A stretch of DNA of 41,742 nt from Prevotella sp. GTDB lineage: Bacteria; Bacteroidota; Bacteroidia; Bacteroidales; Bacteroidaceae. Positions 25,241-33,807 of the stretch are shown one piece after another. A model generated the notes under the pieces. It was not told the DNA's origin and ran no database searches. It worked only from the letters and a program-made list of their open reading frames with translations. Location of the stretch: NCBI GenBank assembly GCA_017554385.1, contig JAFZIL010000098.1, forward strand, positions 1-41,742, in the 5' to 3' direction. Position 1 is the first letter of the stretch. The number at the start of each line of letters is the position of its first letter. Both the position numbers and the translations under genes were made by a program.

Positions 25241-25609
25241 TTACTCTGCTGGTTTGGCGGGTGTCTCAGCGGGAGCCTCGGCAGCAGGAGCCTTCTCCTG
25301 AGTCTGGCTGGCACCGAAACCAGGCAGGTTCTGCGGGTTGGTGACAGGGTTCTCAATGCCTTCCATTACCGAGTTGTCGGTAGAAGCCTGGGGAGCAACG
25401 TATGCACAAGCAACGCTGATGACTACCATGAAAGCAGCCAGGCTCCATGTGGCTTTCTCAATGAAGTCGGTGGTCTTGCGGACACCGCCAATCTGGTTGT
25501 AGGATGCGAAGTTTGATGCCAAACCACCACCCTTTGACTCTTGAATGAGCACAATGCCGATCATCAGCAAGGCTGCAATCACGATGAAGATAACTAAAAG
25601 TGTGTACAT
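25241..25609 (-). CDS. secG: Preprotein translocase subunit SecG
   Basis: A 122-aa SecG, the small accessory subunit of the SecYEG channel. The first hydrophobic helix (about residues 3-22) is followed by LIQESKGGGLASNFASYNQIGGVRKT, the conserved cytoplasmic loop, and a second helix at about residues 55-72. The C-terminus is a long Ala/Pro/Glu-rich tail, as in other Bacteroidetes. It begins 10 nt after the TPR gene and is the last gene of the regulator-lptE-TPR-secG unit. Confidence 0.92.
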   Translation of the reverse strand: MYTLLVIFIVIAALLMIGIVLIQESKGGGLASNFASYNQIGGVRKTTDFIEKATWSLAAFMVVISVACAYVAPQASTDNSVMEGIENPVTNPQNLPGFGASQTQEKAPAAEAPAETPAKPAE

Positions 25610-25619
25610 TTTTTTTACT

Positions 25620-26384
25620 TTATTTTTTGTTGTTGTTTATAATCAATTTCTCTAAGAAACGAATTTGGTCTGCAAAGTAAGCATTTTTTTTTGGATATTG
25701 CAAACTTAATCGCTGAATAATTTCCAATGCTTTCGAATATCTGCCCTGTTTTATGTAAATTCGGGCCAATGTTTCGGTGAAATAGCCCTCTTCGGGCTCT
25801 TTTTCGTCATTTTCGCCTGCCTCAACTATCTCGGGCATCAGGGTTGGGTTTTCGTTGAGAACGAGCTTCCCTTTGTCATTATTTATGAACGAATCGATGA
25901 GGCTGTGGCCTATGAGCTGAGGCGTTTCTTGCTGCTGCTGCTCTTCGTCGTTTTCGCTTTCGAGCAGGTAGGCCACATAGTCTACGGCAGCATCGGCAGG
26001 TGTCGGCTTGCGTTTGTTTTTTTTCTCGCCGGTATTGTTATCTTCCTCTTCTTTAGGTATCGACTCTAAGAAGTTGTCGATAAGCGATATGGTTCTGTCG
26101 CCTCTTTCTTCTTTGCTTTCCTCCTGACTCTGGCTTTTCTTCTGTGGTGATAGCTGGTAGTGTCCTGCCTCGATCATCTGGAAGAGCACCTTCCTGTCGG
26201 TAATATAGATGGCAGCTCGTCGCAGCTCTTCATCGAACATGGGGTCGTGCAGCAAGTAGAGGTTCTGCAGCATGAGGAGTCTTGCCGTTTGGAAATAGGG
26301 GTAGAGAGCCAGCATGGAACGCAGTTCGTACAGCGTTTCGCGGTCGAGTCGTTCGGGGTGATTGATAAGCTCTGCTATTTCCAT
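25620..26384 (-). CDS. Tetratricopeptide-repeat protein conserved in Bacteroidales
   Basis: A 254-aa soluble protein. The N-terminal half opens with IAELINHPERLDRETLYELRSMLALYPYFQTARLL and is helical; a low-complexity Glu/Lys/Gln-rich middle (about residues 85-150) follows. The C-terminal part, ETLARIYIKQGRYSKALEIIQRLSLQYPKKNAYFADQ, is a clear TPR motif. I know it only as a conserved hypothetical protein in this lptE-secG neighbourhood. No function is assigned. Confidence 0.8.
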   Translation of the reverse strand: MEIAELINHPERLDRETLYELRSMLALYPYFQTARLLMLQNLYLLHDPMFDEELRRAAIYITDRKVLFQMIEAGHYQLSPQKKSQSQEESKEERGDRTISLIDNFLESIPKEEEDNNTGEKKNKRKPTPADAAVDYVAYLLESENDEEQQQQETPQLIGHSLIDSFINNDKGKLVLNENPTLMPEIVEAGENDEKEPEEGYFTETLARIYIKQGRYSKALEIIQRLSLQYPKKNAYFADQIRFLEKLIINNNKK

Positions 26385-26435
26385 GAGTTCTAATCGCTTG
26401 TTTTCTTACTACTTACTTCTTTGCCTCCTCATCTC

Positions 26436-26942
26436 CTACCAGTTGGCCACGGTAGCGTTGAATATCTGGTCGGTAATGTCTTTCACCATTTCGGTAACCA
26501 GCTCTTCCTGTACAGCGTTTAGCGACTGCGTGGTTTCATAGGTGGCCGAGGCTGAGAACTGCTTCTCGAAGTCTTCGGCGTGATTGACGTTGTTGGTGAA
26601 TCTGACATTGACGGTCATCGTCAGTTCAGTCTGGGCAGAATATCCCTCGCTTGAAACCGACTTGTTACGCTGATCGTATTTAGTGATTTCACCGTCTATC
26701 TTCAGGTCTCCGTTACGCTTCACCTGTATCAGCTTGGTATGGTTGGCAAACTGGTCCTTCAGCTGGTTGTTGAAGATGCTTGCCATGGGTCCCCACACAT
26801 AGCTGGAACGGATGGGGAAGTCGCTGATCTGTATGGTCTTGGTCTTCGTATAGTCGATACTTGCTCCGTTGAACTTATAGCTGACTGAACAGCTTGAAAG
26901 CAAGAAGGTGAAGAGGAAAAATGGTAAGAGGCAGAGCACCAT
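26436..26942 (-). CDS. lptE: LptE-like outer-membrane LPS assembly lipoprotein (internal start)
   Basis: The last 168 codons of the longer frame look like a complete LptE-family lipoprotein. MVLCLLPFFLFTFLLSSC is a hydrophobic signal with lipobox LLSSC, followed by SVSYKFNGASIDYTKTKTIQI, typical of Bacteroidetes LptE. LptE plugs the LptD channel that inserts lipopolysaccharide. The ATG at 26942 falls exactly where the regulator's DNA-binding domain ends. The signal lacks the usual N-terminal lysines and no clear ribosome-binding site precedes it. Confidence 0.7.
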   Translation of the reverse strand: MVLCLLPFFLFTFLLSSCSVSYKFNGASIDYTKTKTIQISDFPIRSSYVWGPMASIFNNQLKDQFANHTKLIQVKRNGDLKIDGEITKYDQRNKSVSSEGYSAQTELTMTVNVRFTNNVNHAEDFEKQFSASATYETTQSLNAVQEELVTEMVKDITDQIFNATVANW

Positions 26943-28151
26943 CCCGTATTGCTTCAGCCGTCGGTAGAGGGTGCGGTCGCTGATGCCCAGTTCCTGTGCT
27001 GCCTTCTTTCTGTTACCGTTATGGCGTTCGAGGGCTTTCTCCAGCATCTGTCGGTTCAAGTCGCTGAGATTCAGGTTTTCCTGTTCGGGCGTGGGTTCTA
27101 TATACTCTTCTGCCTCGGCATCCTCCATTGTCGGAGTAATAGCGGGTATGGGCGAGATGGGAGCCATTGCCGGGCTGCTGATAATTTTGGACGACGTGGT
27201 CTGCACGTCTTCTATTTGTTTCTTTAACTGACTGATTTCACGGCGCATGTCGTTGACGTTGTTGCGCATGTCGTAGAGAATCTTGTAGAGTATCTCACGC
27301 TCGTTCTCGAATGAATGGTCGGAGCCGTTGGGATGGACTACGGCCAGCTGGGTGCTCTCCTTGTCCTGCGGGATGAACTTTGACAGAATCTCGGGCGTGA
27401 TGGTGCGCTCCTTGCTGAGGATGGAAATCTGCTCTGTAATGTTCTTCAGTTGGCGTATGTTGCCCGGCCATTTATAGCGCATCAGCATCTGCTTGGCCTC
27501 TTCGGTCAGTACGATGCGGTCCATCTTGTATTTCTCGGCCATCTGCATGGCAAAGAGCCGGAACAGCAGCACCACGTCCTCGCCACGTTCGCGTAGCGGT
27601 GGCATCTGCAGGGGTATGCGGTTCAGTCTGTAGTACAGGTCTTCGCGGAATCGTCCTTCGCTGATAGCCTGACGGATGTTGACGTTGGTGGCAGCCACGA
27701 TGCGTACGTCGGTCCGCTTTACCTCGGTTGCACCCACGGGAATGTATTCGCCTGTCTCAAGCACACGCAACAGTCGGGCCTGAGTGGCCATAGGCAGTTC
27801 GCCCACCTCGTCAAGGAACAGCGTGCCTTTGTCGGCCACGCCGAAGTAGCCAGGTGAGTCGTTGATGGCACCGGTATAGCTTCCTTTCACGTGTCCGAAC
27901 AGTTCGGAGTCGATCGTTCCTTCGGGAATTGATCCGCAGTTGATGGCGAAGTACTTCTCTCTTCTGCGGGGCGAGTTGTCGTGAATGACGCGTGGTATGA
28001 TTTCCTTTCCTACGCCACTCTCGCCGATGATGAGCACACTCAGGTCGGTCGGCGCCACTTGCATGGCGACGTCGAGCACAACATTAAGGGCCTCGCAGTT
28101 GCCCACGATGTTGTAGCGTTGTTTGATGGCTTGCAGCTCGTTACTTTTCAT
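26436..28151 (-). CDS. Sigma54-type regulator reading in frame into LptE
   Basis: One open frame of 571 codons holds two normally separate proteins. Codons 1-403 form a sigma54-interacting AAA+ regulator without receiver domain: Walker A GESGVGKE, the sigma54-contact loop as GSYTGA (canonical GAFTGA), Walker B GTLFLDEVG, WPGNIRQLKN, a coiled linker (about residues 285-325), and a Fis-type helix-turn-helix (KKAAQELGISDRTLYRRLKQYG). No stop follows; the frame passes straight into the LptE signal peptide. Either LptE starts internally at 26942 or a fusion protein is made. It is the promoter-proximal gene of the unit. Confidence 0.85.
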   Translation of the reverse strand: MKSNELQAIKQRYNIVGNCEALNVVLDVAMQVAPTDLSVLIIGESGVGKEIIPRVIHDNSPRRREKYFAINCGSIPEGTIDSELFGHVKGSYTGAINDSPGYFGVADKGTLFLDEVGELPMATQARLLRVLETGEYIPVGATEVKRTDVRIVAATNVNIRQAISEGRFREDLYYRLNRIPLQMPPLRERGEDVVLLFRLFAMQMAEKYKMDRIVLTEEAKQMLMRYKWPGNIRQLKNITEQISILSKERTITPEILSKFIPQDKESTQLAVVHPNGSDHSFENEREILYKILYDMRNNVNDMRREISQLKKQIEDVQTTSSKIISSPAMAPISPIPAITPTMEDAEAEEYIEPTPEQENLNLSDLNRQMLEKALERHNGNRKKAAQELGISDRTLYRRLKQYGMVLCLLPFFLFTFLLSSCSVSYKFNGASIDYTKTKTIQISDFPIRSSYVWGPMASIFNNQLKDQFANHTKLIQVKRNGDLKIDGEITKYDQRNKSVSSEGYSAQTELTMTVNVRFTNNVNHAEDFEKQFSASATYETTQSLNAVQEELVTEMVKDITDQIFNATVANW

Positions 28152-28159
28152 TTAGCTGA

Positions 28160-28186
28160 CAAAAGTACACATTTTTTCCGAAACAA
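28160..28186 (-). promoter_or_regulatory. Promoter of the regulator-lptE-TPR-secG unit
   Basis: On the minus strand, TACTTTTG (28167-28160) lies 9 nt before the regulator start codon, with a TTG at 28186-28184, a short 16-nt spacer. The leader would be nearly absent. Confidence 0.45.
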
Positions 28187-28251
28187 CTGCAATTTTGGCA
28201 GATTTTTAAGTCTTTTTATGTGCGGTTCAGACTGTCATTCCTGCTGCCATC

Positions 28252-29373
28252 CTATTCTTCGGCAGGTGTTTCGTCCTGCTGCTTCTTAAAGTCTTTACGA
28301 GGTGTACTGAAGCGCACCTTCTCGCTGTCGTCGCGCTTCTCGTGGTAGAGCTTTGGCAGCGGGTTGCCCATGGGCTCGTCGTAGTCCTTACGGTTACGCC
28401 AGATGTCGATGGCATCGAAGATGGCGTGGCGGAACGAACGCTCGTCGGCCTTGTTCTTTCCTGCGATGTCGTACTGCATGCCGTGGGCAGGAGCCGTGCG
28501 TACGATGGGCAGCCCGGCTGTATAGCGCACACCGTCGCCAGGTGTCAGGCTCTTGAACGGAGCGAGTCCCTGGTCGTGGTACATGGCCAGCACGGCATCG
28601 AATCTCATGTACGAGGCCGACGAGAAGAAGTCATCGGCAGCATAGGGGCCGAAAGCCTGTATGCCCTGTTCGGCCAGTTCCTTGACGGCAGGCGAGATGA
28701 TTTCCTGCTCTTCGTCGCCCAGCACACCGTCCTCGCCGCAGCGCGGGTTCAGTGCCAGTACGGCTATGCGCGGGTTGTTCACCCTCAGGTCGCGTTTCAG
28801 TGCCTGGTGGAGCAGCTGTGCTTTCTCCACAATCTTTACTTTTGTGATGGACTCTGCCACATCCTTGATGGCTACGTTGTTGGTGACAAGGGCTACGCGC
28901 AGGTCGTTGCTCAAGAGGATGGTCACTCCGTTCTTTCCCTCACCGAGCCGCTGCGACAGATAGGCGGCATGTCCGTTGAAGCCCTTGATGCTGTTCTTGC
29001 ATACGGGAGCCGTGACGAGCACGTCGAAGAGTCCCTTGCGGTAGTCCTCGATGGCGCGGTCGATGGCTTTCTGGGCAGCGACACCAGCCTCGGGTGCAGC
29101 TACGCCAAGCTCTACCTTGATGTCCTCTTCACCGAAGCAGTTCAGCAGGTTCACGCGGTTGTCCTGTGCCTCGCTCATGTCGTTGATAATCGAGAACTGC
29201 ACCTCGATGCCGAGAGCCTTGGCATGATAGGCAGCCACCTTGGGCGAACCGTAGATGATTGGTGTGCACAACTCGAGTATCTCGGGCGATTCAAAGGTTT
29301 TCAGAATGACCTCATAGCCCACTCCGTTGGTATCTCCGTGCGTGATAGCCACGCGTACTTTTCTGTTTTCCAT
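28252..29373 (-). CDS. pdxA: 4-hydroxythreonine-4-phosphate dehydrogenase
   Basis: A 373-aa PdxA of the deoxyxylulose-phosphate-independent branch of pyridoxal phosphate synthesis (4-phosphohydroxy-L-threonine oxidation). Landmarks are ITHGDTNGVGYEV at the N-terminus, NGHAAYLSQRLG and AMYHDQGLAPFK with metal-binding His residues, and GLPIVRTAPAHGMQYDIAG. The C-terminus carries about 40 extra polar residues. The start MENRKVRVAI at 29373 is chosen over the ATG at 29400. It follows the DUF4837 gene by 16 nt. Confidence 0.94.
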   Translation of the reverse strand: MENRKVRVAITHGDTNGVGYEVILKTFESPEILELCTPIIYGSPKVAAYHAKALGIEVQFSIINDMSEAQDNRVNLLNCFGEEDIKVELGVAAPEAGVAAQKAIDRAIEDYRKGLFDVLVTAPVCKNSIKGFNGHAAYLSQRLGEGKNGVTILLSNDLRVALVTNNVAIKDVAESITKVKIVEKAQLLHQALKRDLRVNNPRIAVLALNPRCGEDGVLGDEEQEIISPAVKELAEQGIQAFGPYAADDFFSSASYMRFDAVLAMYHDQGLAPFKSLTPGDGVRYTAGLPIVRTAPAHGMQYDIAGKNKADERSFRHAIFDAIDIWRNRKDYDEPMGNPLPKLYHEKRDDSEKVRFSTPRKDFKKQQDETPAEE

Positions 29374-29389
29374 ATTTGTTGTATGTTGT

Positions 29390-30361
29390 TTAATGTTCAA
29401 TGTTCAATGTATGCAGGCTTGCCTCCAGTCTTCTCACCAGCCTTCGCTTCTCCGTTTCCGGTGCATAGACGAAGGCTTCCACAACCAAGGTGCTGTCGCC
29501 GTAGCTTGTGCTCAGGCTGACAAAAGGGCCTCCCATCGCCTCGCCTTCCATCTCCCACAGGCCTCTCAGCTCCACAGGCCGGATGCCGTCAGGTGTTTTC
29601 TCGCTGTGGTTGTTGACAGCGACGGCAGGGTAGGGGGCTGTCTTCATGTAGCTTCCTTCGCTTTCGCCTGGTAGCCAGAGTCTCATCACGCTGTCGCGCT
29701 TGGCAATGGCCTGTTCGCTTGTCAGCACGGTGCCTGCATAGCGGTAGATACAGATGTTCTGCATGCCTCGTGCAGCATCGTTCGACATCCATAGGAAGTC
29801 CTGTCCGCGTTTCCATTTGTTCAGGTCTTCCGGCACCCAGAGCCTTGCTCCGAACATCTCCCTCACCATTGTTTCTGCCGCTTTGTTGTGCTTGTTGCGC
29901 AAGAGGGCAATGCCGTTGTTCAGTTCCTGCAGCACCAGCTGGTGTTCTATTGCGCGTACATTATTTATTAACGTAGAGCGCAGTTGGCCGGTTGATGCAG
30001 CCCGAAGGTGAAGGATGAGCTGTGGCTGGGCGTATGGGTTCTGCTGATAGCTCACTACTGCATGCTTGAGCGAGTCGATGCCTGTGGTCACCATCACGAT
30101 GTTCCTTGCATAGCGGGTGGCCTGTGTCAGCCCGTCGCTGACGAGGGTCGAGACGTCGAACGCGGCTTCTTGCTGAGGCAGTCCCTCCATCTTCAGGTCC
30201 CGTATTGAGCTGGCCACCATAGCTACAGCCTCGCTGTCAGCCCCTGTGACCAGCACTTCGTAGGGACGTCCGCCGCTCTTCGGCATCAGGCCGGAGCCGT
30301 TGGAGCATCCTGCACACGCCATCAGCAGGCACAGACCCAGGCTAAGAAGACTCTTGCTCAT
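29390..30361 (-). CDS. DUF4837 family lipoprotein
   Basis: A 323-aa lipoprotein of the DUF4837 family, found in Bacteroidetes and of unknown function. The signal peptide MSKSLLSLGLCLLMACAGC offers two lipobox cysteines (LMAC or CAGC). The mature part begins with a polar linker and RPYEVLVTGAD, and the family core includes QNICIYRYAG and a C-terminal FVYAPETEKRRLVRRLEA. It overlaps the end of rlmN by 20 nt, so the two are translationally linked. Its stop codon lies in a 7-bp repeat (AATGTTC). Confidence 0.82.
   Translation of the reverse strand: MSKSLLSLGLCLLMACAGCSNGSGLMPKSGGRPYEVLVTGADSEAVAMVASSIRDLKMEGLPQQEAAFDVSTLVSDGLTQATRYARNIVMVTTGIDSLKHAVVSYQQNPYAQPQLILHLRAASTGQLRSTLINNVRAIEHQLVLQELNNGIALLRNKHNKAAETMVREMFGARLWVPEDLNKWKRGQDFLWMSNDAARGMQNICIYRYAGTVLTSEQAIAKRDSVMRLWLPGESEGSYMKTAPYPAVAVNNHSEKTPDGIRPVELRGLWEMEGEAMGGPFVSLSTSYGDSTLVVEAFVYAPETEKRRLVRRLEASLHTLNIEH
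29392..29412. repeat. Heptamer repeat at the DUF4837 gene end
   Basis: Tandem 7-mers AATGTTC, AATGTTC, AATGTAT overlap the last codons of the DUF4837 gene, which encode NIEH. Confidence 0.65.
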
Positions 30362-31403
30362 GGCGTTTGGCTGTTGTGAGCAGTCCGCAAGCGGCAAAGA
30401 TGTCCTGTCCGCGGCTGGCGCGTATGGTCGCAAACACTCCGTGTTGGGTCAAGTAGTCGCGCAGTTCTGTCATGCGCTGCTCGTCAGAACCAGGCAGGTC
30501 GACGTCGGGAATCCGGTGGAACCGTATCAGGTTGATGCGGCATTCCAGTCCCCTGACCAGCTTCACGATTTCCCGTCCGTGGGCCAGCGAGTCGTTCAAT
30601 CCGCCAAAGCAGATGTATTCGAACGAGCAGCGTCGCTGGTGGCTGAAGTCGTACTGGCGTAGCAACTCTACGGTGTCGGCAATCGGCATAGCCCTTTCGG
30701 CAGGCATCAGCGATAGCCTCTGTTCGTGAAGGGGCGAGTGCATCGATATGGCAACGTGGCAGTCGCTCTCGTCGAGAAACCGTTTCAGTTTCGTTGGTAC
30801 GCCCACGGAGCTCACCGTGATGCGCTTGGGGCTCCACGCGTAGCCGTCCTTGTCGGTCAGAAGCCGGGTGACGTGAAGCACGGCATCAAGATTGTCCATA
30901 GGCTCTCCTTGTCCCATGAACACGATATTGGTCAGCTGCTCGCGCTCGGGCAGCGAGTATATCTGGTTCAGGATGTCGGCACTGCTCAGGTTGCCTTCCC
31001 ATCCCTGTTTGCCGGTCTGGCAGAATAGGCAGTTCATCTTGCAGCCCACCTGACAGGAGACGCAGAGCGTGCCTCGGTCGCCGTCGGGGATGAACACGGT
31101 TTCCACCATCTTCGACGACAATGGCGAAGTCTCGCGTCCACGAACGGGAAACAGGTACTTTGCCGTGCCGTCCTGGCTTCGCTGGCAGTCGATAGGAGCC
31201 ATCGCTCCCACGCAGTATTCTGCCGAGAGCCTTTCCCTGTTCTGCTTCGACAGGTTGGTCATCTCGTCAATGTCCGTGACGTGCTTGTCGTACATCCACT
31301 TCGCAATCTGCCCGCCCGTAAAGGCAGGCATGCCAAGACTGCGACAGAGGTCCTTCAGCTCGGTCGCCGTCATTCCCATGAGCACTTTTTTGCCGTCAGT
31401 CAT
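30342..31403 (-). CDS. rlmN: Dual-specificity 23S rRNA/tRNA adenine-C2 methyltransferase RlmN
   Basis: A 353-aa radical-SAM methyltransferase that modifies A2503 of 23S rRNA and A37 of some tRNAs. The cluster motif is CQVGCKMNCLFC (CxxxCxxC), the SAM-binding GQGEPMDN is present, and the C-terminal methyl-carrying cysteine is probably that in FAACGLL. Length matches the family. It is first in the rlmN-DUF4837-pdxA unit. Confidence 0.95.
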   Translation of the reverse strand: MTDGKKVLMGMTATELKDLCRSLGMPAFTGGQIAKWMYDKHVTDIDEMTNLSKQNRERLSAEYCVGAMAPIDCQRSQDGTAKYLFPVRGRETSPLSSKMVETVFIPDGDRGTLCVSCQVGCKMNCLFCQTGKQGWEGNLSSADILNQIYSLPEREQLTNIVFMGQGEPMDNLDAVLHVTRLLTDKDGYAWSPKRITVSSVGVPTKLKRFLDESDCHVAISMHSPLHEQRLSLMPAERAMPIADTVELLRQYDFSHQRRCSFEYICFGGLNDSLAHGREIVKLVRGLECRINLIRFHRIPDVDLPGSDEQRMTELRDYLTQHGVFATIRASRGQDIFAACGLLTTAKRHEQESS

Positions 31404-31424
31404 GCTTCTTGCTTCTTGGATGCT

Positions 31425-31433
31425 GCAAAGTTA
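31425..31433 (-). promoter_or_regulatory. -7 promoter element of rlmN
   Basis: On the minus strand this reads TAACTTTGC, matching TAnnTTTG, 22 nt before the rlmN start. The -33 region is A-rich with no clear TTTG. Confidence 0.5.
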
Positions 31434-31487
31434 GTGCTTTTTTTTCGATTCTGATGCCAGATAGGCGTTTTTTTGCAAAATATTTTG

Positions 31488-31495
31488 TATTTTTG
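31488..31495 (+). promoter_or_regulatory. -7 promoter element of the GH43 gene
   Basis: TATTTTTG matches TAnnTTTG and lies 59 nt before the chosen GH43 start. The divergent rlmN box is 55 nt away. Confidence 0.5.
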
Positions 31496-31554
31496 CACTC
31501 GAAATGACACTTCGATTCTTGAATGTTTTAAATCTTCAATTTATCTGGTTCCAC

Positions 31555-33795
31555 ATGAAAAAAGCGCTTTTCTTCGTTCTTGCATGCTTTGTGACGGGCT
31601 TACAGGGCATCACGGCACAGACCAAGTCGTGGACAGCCGACAACGGCAACGGCACGTTTACCAATCCTCTGTTCTACGACGAGTTCAGCGATCCCGACAT
31701 CATCCGAGTAGGCGATGACTACTATCTCGCCGGCACTACGATGCATGCCGTTCCCGGCTTGGTCATCCTCCACTCGAAGGACCTCGTGAACTGGGAGAAC
31801 ATCAGCTACTGCTTCGACCGCTTCGACTTCGCTGACGACAAGTTCGCCCTGAAGAACCACCAGGAAATCTACGGCCAGGGTATCTGGGCACCGTGCATCC
31901 GCTATGCCAACGATCAGTTCTACGTGTTCTCCAACATCAACGGAAAAGGCCTGCAATGCTACACCGCGAAGGACATCCGAGGCCCTTGGACCCACCATAA
32001 CATGCAGGGCAATATCTATGACCTTGGCGTGCTCTTCGACGATGACGGAAAGATCTACGCTATCCATAAATATGGTGAGGTGCATTGTACAGAGTTGAAA
32101 CCCGACATGAGCGGCCCCGTCGAGGGAACCGACCGTGTCATCATACCAGAGGGCAATGGCATTGGCGAGGGCCATCACATGTACAAGATTGACGGCATGT
32201 ACTACCTCATCTCGACCGACTACTCGCCCAACGGGCGCACGCTCTGCTCCCGCTCAAAGAGTATCTGGGGACCATACGAGACGCGTGTCATACAGGCCGA
32301 CGAGACCTACGGCTATCACGGCGCAGCACGTACCATAGTGCCTCGTGGAGCGAAATACCGCATCGGTGAAGATGGCACGAAGTTCGGTGTCTCGCCAGCC
32401 AGCCCCGATGCTACGGGCTGCGACAATGCCCATCAGGGTGGCATCGTGCAGGCCAAGGACGGCACGTGGTGGGCGCTGCTCATGCAGGACTTCCACTCTA
32501 TCGGCCGCACTGTCTGCCTCATGCCGATAACGTGGGAAGACGGATGGCCGATGATTGGCCTGAAGGGCAACCTTGGACGTGCCCCCCGTACGTGGTTCAA
32601 GCCTGACACCAAACTCGGCTGTTACGGTATCGGCGAGGAGGCGCAGCCCATGCGTGCGCCTTACGACCGCTCAGACAATTTCAATTATTCTGCCAAAAAC
32701 CTCCGCTCGAGCTCCGCTCGCTTGCTACCGGAGGGACGCAAGAAATCTCAAACCTCAAACCTCAAATCTCAAACCTCAAACCTCAAACCAATCTGGCAGT
32801 GGAACCACAATCCCGACGAAAAGATGTGGAGCCTGAAGGGTGGCCGTCTGCGTATCCAGGCGCAGCCCGCTGAACAGCTGATGTGGGCCCGCAACACGCT
32901 CACCCAGCGCGTCATCGGTCCGAAGAGCGTAGCTACCGTCGAACTGTATGTGAAAGGTATGAAGGACGGCGACGTCTGTGGTCTTGGCAACATCAACGTG
33001 CCCTGCTCGTGGGTAGGAATCGTGAAGGATGGCAAGCAGCTCTCCCTCCGCTGCTTCGAACAGATGACCAACGACACCGTCGCTGTGCCTATCGGTTTTG
33101 CCGATGGCAAAATCTGGCTCCGCTGCATAGGCGACTACGACAACGATCAGATGCAGTACGCCTATTCGACCGACGGTAAGAACTTCCAGACGGTGGGCCG
33201 CATGATGCCGCTGACCTATCAGCTCATCAGCTTCCAGGGTTCGCGCCACGCCCTCTTCGCCTTCAACGTGAAGGGCAAGCAGGGCGGCTATGCCGAGTTC
33301 GACAACTTTACCGTCGAAGAGCCTTGTGCCGACCGCTCGCAGAACATCCCCTACGGCAAGACCATCCGTATCATCAACAAGGCTACGGGACGTCCTGCCA
33401 TCGCCTTGAAGCACGGCATGCTTCACGACACCCATGCTGGCGATAAGAGCGAGCTGACCCACTTCCGCGTTATCGACCGCGGACAGGGCCGTGTTGCCCT
33501 TCAGTGTGCCGACGGCCGCTTTGTCAAGGTCTATGGCGACGGTCTGCCTGGCGATGTGCGCTTTACCAACGACATAGGCACCGGGGCAGATAAGCTGCGC
33601 ACTGTCGACGAGGTGAACAGCACGGAGTTCCTGTGGCAGGACTTCCTCGACCACGATTTCATGCTCCTCTCGCTCAAGAACCACCGCTATCTCGGCAAGA
33701 GCCCCACCACAGGTAGTTCCTATTCCATGGACTTCACAGGGCCTGATCCCGCCCGTCGCAACGGCTCCGTGCTGGTATGGGAGGAGGTGAAATAG
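31555..33795 (+). CDS. Secreted GH43 family glycosidase with in-frame repeat insertion
   Basis: A 746-aa secreted glycoside hydrolase family 43 enzyme (arabinofuranosidase/xylosidase type; substrate unknown). The signal peptide is MKKALFFVLACFVTGLQGITAQ. The five-bladed propeller shows the base Asp in FSDPDIIRVGDDYYL, the second Asp in NIYDLGVLFDDDG and the probable acid Glu in GIGEGHHMYK. Residues about 415-590 resemble the GH43 C-terminal concanavalin-like domain; the last 150 suggest a beta-trefoil (inference). Between catalytic and C-terminal domains, about residues 383-411 come from a double-hairpin element and a 7-bp repeat. The start at 31555 is preferred to 31504 because the signal peptide begins there. 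Confidence 0.9.
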   Translation: MKKALFFVLACFVTGLQGITAQTKSWTADNGNGTFTNPLFYDEFSDPDIIRVGDDYYLAGTTMHAVPGLVILHSKDLVNWENISYCFDRFDFADDKFALKNHQEIYGQGIWAPCIRYANDQFYVFSNINGKGLQCYTAKDIRGPWTHHNMQGNIYDLGVLFDDDGKIYAIHKYGEVHCTELKPDMSGPVEGTDRVIIPEGNGIGEGHHMYKIDGMYYLISTDYSPNGRTLCSRSKSIWGPYETRVIQADETYGYHGAARTIVPRGAKYRIGEDGTKFGVSPASPDATGCDNAHQGGIVQAKDGTWWALLMQDFHSIGRTVCLMPITWEDGWPMIGLKGNLGRAPRTWFKPDTKLGCYGIGEEAQPMRAPYDRSDNFNYSAKNLRSSSARLLPEGRKKSQTSNLKSQTSNLKPIWQWNHNPDEKMWSLKGGRLRIQAQPAEQLMWARNTLTQRVIGPKSVATVELYVKGMKDGDVCGLGNINVPCSWVGIVKDGKQLSLRCFEQMTNDTVAVPIGFADGKIWLRCIGDYDNDQMQYAYSTDGKNFQTVGRMMPLTYQLISFQGSRHALFAFNVKGKQGGYAEFDNFTVEEPCADRSQNIPYGKTIRIINKATGRPAIALKHGMLHDTHAGDKSELTHFRVIDRGQGRVALQCADGRFVKVYGDGLPGDVRFTNDIGTGADKLRTVDEVNSTEFLWQDFLDHDFMLLSLKNHRYLGKSPTTGSSYSMDFTGPDPARRNGSVLVWEEVK
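32704..32744. repeat. Double-hairpin intragenic element, copy A
   Basis: Two adjoining hairpins: CGAGC-TCC-GCTCG (32708-32720), then CTTGC/GCAAG with an inner CC/GG pair around the tetraloop GGAG (32721-32742). In frame it encodes RSSSARLLPEGRK. Copy B is at 36204-36244. Confidence 0.8.
32743..32789. repeat. Six-unit heptamer array inside the GH43 gene
   Basis: Tandem 7-mers AAATCTC, AAACCTC, AAACCTC, AAATCTC, AAACCTC, AAACCTC and a partial AAACC run directly on from the double-hairpin element. They encode the 7-residue repeat SQTSNLK. Gain or loss of one unit would shift the frame. Confidence 0.85.
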
Positions 33796-33807
33796 GTCAA
33801 AAATACA

